Assembly (NCBI GenBank): GCA_003154055.1
Contig: PMCH01000085.1
Span: 7,091 to 14,986 of the forward strand
Direction of reading: 5' to 3'
Length of the DNA: 7,896 nucleotides
Origin: Acidobacteriaceae bacterium
GTDB taxonomy: Bacteria > Acidobacteriota > Terriglobia > Terriglobales > Acidobacteriaceae
Position 1 is the stretch's first letter. Each line of letters begins with the position of its first letter. The notes beneath the pieces were generated by a model that was not told where the DNA came from, did no database searches, and saw only the letters and a program-made list of their open reading frames with translations. A program made the position numbers and the translations under genes. Shown here piece after piece: positions 5,545 through 7,896 of the stretch.

Positions 5545-6787
5545 TAAAATAATCGACCGTCACTGGATTCTCAAACAGCGAGTAGTCGCGCGTCACCACC
5601 GTGATGCCGCTGTCGGTGACGAAGTATCGCTGGCGGTCGGCTTCCGGATCGTAGCCGATCGTCGTGCCTTCCGGAATGTGCACATCGCGGTCAATGATCG
5701 TCTTGCGAATTCGGCAGCGCCGTCCCACATTCACGTGAGAGAAGAGGATGCTCTCCTCCACCTCGCTGAACGAATTCACCCGTACATCCGGGGAGATGAC
5801 GCAGTTCTGCACCGCGCCACCCGAGATGATGCAGCCCTGGGAAACCAGGGAATCCAGCGCGTGCCCCATGCGCTCGGTCTCGGCAAACACAAACTTCGCC
5901 GGCGGATACTGCCGCTGGTGCGTCCGGATCGGCCACTCCGAGTCATACAGGTTGAACACCGGAGATACGGAAACCAGGTCCATGTTCGCCTCGTAGTACG
6001 CCTCCAGGGTTCCCACATCGCGCCAGTACAGGGCTTCTTCTTTCTTGTTTTCGTCCACGAAATTGAAGGCGTAGGTCCGGTAGTCATCCAGCATCTTCGG
6101 CAGGACGTCCTTGCCGAAATCGTGGCTGGATTCCGGATCCTCGGCATCCTTCAGCAGCACTGGAATGAGCACGTCGGTGTTGAAGATGTAAATTCCCATC
6201 GAGGCTGAAATCTTGCTGGCATCGTACGGAGAACGAATCTCGGTGGTCTTCGGTTTTTCCTGAAATCCCACGATGCGGCTGTCGCGGTCAATTTCCACCA
6301 CCCCGAAATGGAAGCATTCTTCCGGATCCGTCAGCAGCGTCGCCACCGTCACGTCCGCGCCCGCATCATTGTGCTGCTTGAGCATGCGCTCATAGTTCAT
6401 CTTGTAGATGTGGTCGCCGGAGAGAATCAGCACGTGCTTCGGCTGCTCGGAGCCGATCGAATAAATATTCTGATACACCGCGTCAGCCGTCCCCATGTAC
6501 CAGTTATCGCTCACCCGCTTCATGGGGGGCAGGATTTCGATGAACTCTCCAACCTCCCGCCCCAGGATGTTCCATCCTTCGCGGATGTGCCGGTTGAGAG
6601 AGAGTGCCTTGTATTGAGTGAGGATGTAAACTCGCCGCAGGTGGGAATTGAGGCAATTCGACAGAGTGATATCGATGATGCGGTAAATCCCGCCAAAAGT
6701 AACCGCCGGCTTGGCGCGGTCGCGGGTGAGGGGATACAGGCGCTCTCCCGCGCCTCCAGCCAATAAGACTCCGAGCGTATCTTTCAT
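5534..6787 (-). CDS. glgC: Glucose-1-phosphate adenylyltransferase (ADP-glucose pyrophosphorylase)
   Basis: 417 residues, close to the 431 of the E. coli enzyme. It makes ADP-glucose from ATP and glucose-1-phosphate in the cytoplasm, the committed step of bacterial glycogen synthesis. Visible: nucleotide-binding signature LLAGGAGERLYPLTRDRAKP (8-27), RIIDITLSNCLNS (36-48), NWYMGTADAV (95-104), catalytic Asp125 in SGDHIYKM, the sugar-phosphate-binding FQEKP (175-179), YWRDVGTLEAYY (254-265), then a left-handed beta-helix C-terminal domain from about 295 on. The frame is open 23 codons further upstream to an ATG at 6856, but homology starts at MKDTLGVLLAGG, so ATG 6787 is preferred; only a weak GAGTAGG-like site precedes it. 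No glgA, glgB or glgP is next to it. Its TAG stop (5534-5536) lies inside the inverted heptamer repeat. A terminator upstream separates it from the dehydrogenase gene, so it probably has its own promoter. Confidence 0.96.
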   Translation of the reverse strand: MKDTLGVLLAGGAGERLYPLTRDRAKPAVTFGGIYRIIDITLSNCLNSHLRRVYILTQYKALSLNRHIREGWNILGREVGEFIEILPPMKRVSDNWYMGTADAVYQNIYSIGSEQPKHVLILSGDHIYKMNYERMLKQHNDAGADVTVATLLTDPEECFHFGVVEIDRDSRIVGFQEKPKTTEIRSPYDASKISASMGIYIFNTDVLIPVLLKDAEDPESSHDFGKDVLPKMLDDYRTYAFNFVDENKKEEALYWRDVGTLEAYYEANMDLVSVSPVFNLYDSEWPIRTHQRQYPPAKFVFAETERMGHALDSLVSQGCIISGGAVQNCVISPDVRVNSFSEVEESILFSHVNVGRRCRIRKTIIDRDVHIPEGTTIGYDPEADRQRYFVTDSGITVVTRDYSLFENPVTVDYFTSE

Positions 6788-6869
6788 CGGCCTACTCTGT
6801 GTGTTGTTGTGGGCCGCGCCGGCCCTGACCCACGGACCGGGGTCCCCGCACTGCACCCCGGAACACGCG

Positions 6870-6878
6870 ATACTAGCA
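6870..6878 (-). promoter_or_regulatory. Candidate extended -10 promoter of glgC
   Basis: On the minus strand TGCTAGTAT fits an extended -10 (TGn plus a hexamer matching TATAAT at 4 of 6). It lies between the upstream terminator and the glgC start. No convincing -35 is seen. It would give a G+C-rich leader of about 75-80 nt containing the possible stem GGGCC/GGCCC (6811-6825). The assignment is tentative. Confidence 0.3.
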
Positions 6879-6913
6879 CAGCCCCGGCCCGCTAATCTTG
6901 TCCGGAAGGCGAC

Positions 6914-6949
6914 AAAAAAGAAGAGGGCGGCATGCTGAACATGCCGCCC
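6914..6949 (-). terminator. Intrinsic terminator downstream of the nucleotide-sugar dehydrogenase gene
   Basis: On the minus strand a perfect 10-bp stem, GGGCGGCATG (6940-6949) with CATGCCGCCC (6925-6934), closes a 5-nt loop TTCAG and is followed by the T-rich run TCTTCTTTTTT (6914-6924). It begins 20 bp after the stop codon. This is a textbook Rho-independent terminator and marks a transcript boundary before glgC. Confidence 0.9.
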
Positions 6950-6969
6950 CGAATCCGCTTCAATGTTCC

Positions 6970-7896
6970 CTAGCAGTGCACGATCTTCTCGCTCTTGATG
7001 CCGCGCGTTGCGTTGCGCGAATCCACCACCAGCTTCGCATCGTTCACGATCTTCTTGTAGTCGTAATCCGTGTGGTCGGTGACGATCAGCACGCAGTCGT
7101 ACTTTCCCAGGTCATCGAGCGACGACCGTGTCATCTGCAGGTCGTACTTCCGCCCACGCCCTACGAACGGGAAATACGGATCGTTATAGCTGACCTCGGC
7201 GCCTTCCTTCTGGAGCAGTTCGATGATCGTCAGGGCTGGCGATTCGCGCAGATCGTCAATGTCCTTCTTGTAGGCCACGCCCAGCACCAGCACCTTCGAT
7301 CCGTTGATCGCCTTCTTGTGCCGGTTCAGTGCTCCGATGGTGGCCGCAATTACGTGATACGGCATGGCCGTGTTTACTTCGCCCGCCAGTTCAATGAACC
7401 GCGTGCGGAAATCAAATTCTTTTGCTTTCCAGGAAAGATAGAACGGGTCCACCGGGATGCAGTGTCCGCCGAGTCCAGGCCCGGGATAAAACGGATGGAA
7501 GCCGAACGGCTTGGTCGCGGCCGCGTCGATGATCTCCCAAATGTCCAGGTCCATGCGCAGGCAGAGCATCTTCAGTTCATTCACCAGCGCGATGTTCACG
7601 CAGCGGTAGATGTTTTCCAGCAATTTGGTCATCTCCGCCGCCGCCGGAGACGATACCGGAACCGTGCGCCGGAAGATCGCGCCATAGAGCGCGGCTGCGA
7701 TCTCGCTCGCCTGAGGGTCGAGACCGCCGATCACCTTGGGAATATCGTGGCGCGCCACCGACGTGTTACCTGGATCCTCGCGCTCTGGCGAAAATGCCAC
7801 CCAGAATTCCTGATCGCTCGCCGCTCCCTTGCGCGAAGCCTTGAGTCCGGCTTTGTTCTCTTTCTCGAGAATCGGAATCATTACTTCTTCCGTCGT
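6970..7896 (-). CDS. wbpA: Nucleotide-sugar dehydrogenase, WbpA-like UDP-N-acetylglucosamine 6-dehydrogenase (5' part outside window)
   Basis: 308 C-terminal residues are visible and the frame is open to the window edge. The ATG at 7881 is internal: the preceding codons read TTEEV, which continues a conserved stretch of the family. The enzyme oxidises the C6 hydroxyl of a UDP-sugar to a carboxylate with two NAD+. Seen, in visible numbering: FSPEREDPGN (35-44), the Lys91 region EMTKLLENIYR, the central helix with NELKML, catalytic Cys146 in GPGLGGHCIPVDPFY, and the C-terminal Rossmann domain starting SKVLVLGVAYKKDIDDLRESP (200-220) and ending at VDSRNATRG. The N-terminal NAD-binding domain is off the window. 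The motif TKPFGFHPFYPGPGLGGHCIPVDPFYLSWK-type core resembles WbpA rather than simple UDP-glucose dehydrogenases, suggesting UDP-GlcNAc as substrate for surface polysaccharide; WecC- or TviB-like specificity is not excluded. It ends with a strong terminator. Confidence 0.9.
   Translation of the reverse strand, partial: TTEEVMIPILEKENKAGLKASRKGAASDQEFWVAFSPEREDPGNTSVARHDIPKVIGGLDPQASEIAAALYGAIFRRTVPVSSPAAAEMTKLLENIYRCVNIALVNELKMLCLRMDLDIWEIIDAAATKPFGFHPFYPGPGLGGHCIPVDPFYLSWKAKEFDFRTRFIELAGEVNTAMPYHVIAATIGALNRHKKAINGSKVLVLGVAYKKDIDDLRESPALTIIELLQKEGAEVSYNDPYFPFVGRGRKYDLQMTRSSLDDLGKYDCVLIVTDHTDYDYKKIVNDAKLVVDSRNATRGIKSEKIVHC

Noticed and set aside
6788..6856. N-terminal extension of GlgC by 23 residues from the ATG at 6856
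   Set aside because: The extra residues do not match the family; the usual N-terminus begins at the ATG at 6787, and the extension would occupy the region expected to hold the leader.
7867..7881. ATG at 7881 as the true start of the dehydrogenase
   Set aside because: The frame stays open upstream to the window edge and reads family-typical residues (TTEEV), and the N-terminal NAD-binding domain is missing, so the gene is cut by the window.

Overview
The window looks like a piece of a chromosome with fairly high G+C, most likely from an Acidobacteriota (Terriglobia/Koribacter-like) bacterium. This assignment is inferred from three things: the style of the proteins (a secreted unknown with a conserved helical tail, and a signal-peptide TPR protein), the period-7 inverted repeats between genes, and the hairpin-rich spacers. 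I could not run a similarity search. No mobile element, tRNA, rRNA or CRISPR array is visible.

Left part (1-3396, plus strand): the window opens inside a sigma-54-dependent NtrC-type response regulator, of which the C-terminal half of the AAA+ domain and the Fis-type DNA-binding domain remain. It is followed by a complete membrane histidine kinase of the NtrB/AtoS/ZraS kind, so the two genes very probably form one two-component system. They are separated by a 97-bp spacer made almost entirely of heptamer repeats arranged as a large inverted repeat; the kinase's ribosome binding site lies in one of the heptamers. After the kinase comes a 173-bp spacer with four hairpins, two of them clearly copies of one modular unit. 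Then comes a small exported protein of unknown function whose ribosome binding site sits in the last hairpin.

Right part (3411-7896, minus strand): reading leftwards from the window end, there is a nucleotide-sugar dehydrogenase (WbpA-like, 5' end outside the window), a strong intrinsic terminator, glgC (ADP-glucose pyrophosphorylase), a second large heptamer inverted repeat with a different heptamer that overlaps the glgC stop codon, a small class I SAM-dependent methyltransferase, and a secreted TPR protein with its own probable promoter. The TPR gene converges on the small exported protein with only 14 bp between the stop codons.

Functionally this is mostly housekeeping: signal transduction, sugar-nucleotide metabolism (glycogen precursor and surface-polysaccharide uronic acid) and envelope proteins. 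I see no clear new multi-gene system. The most interesting material is intergenic: two period-7 inverted repeats with unrelated unit sequences but the same architecture and placement, and a modular hairpin cluster whose stems differ in sequence yet keep their pairing.
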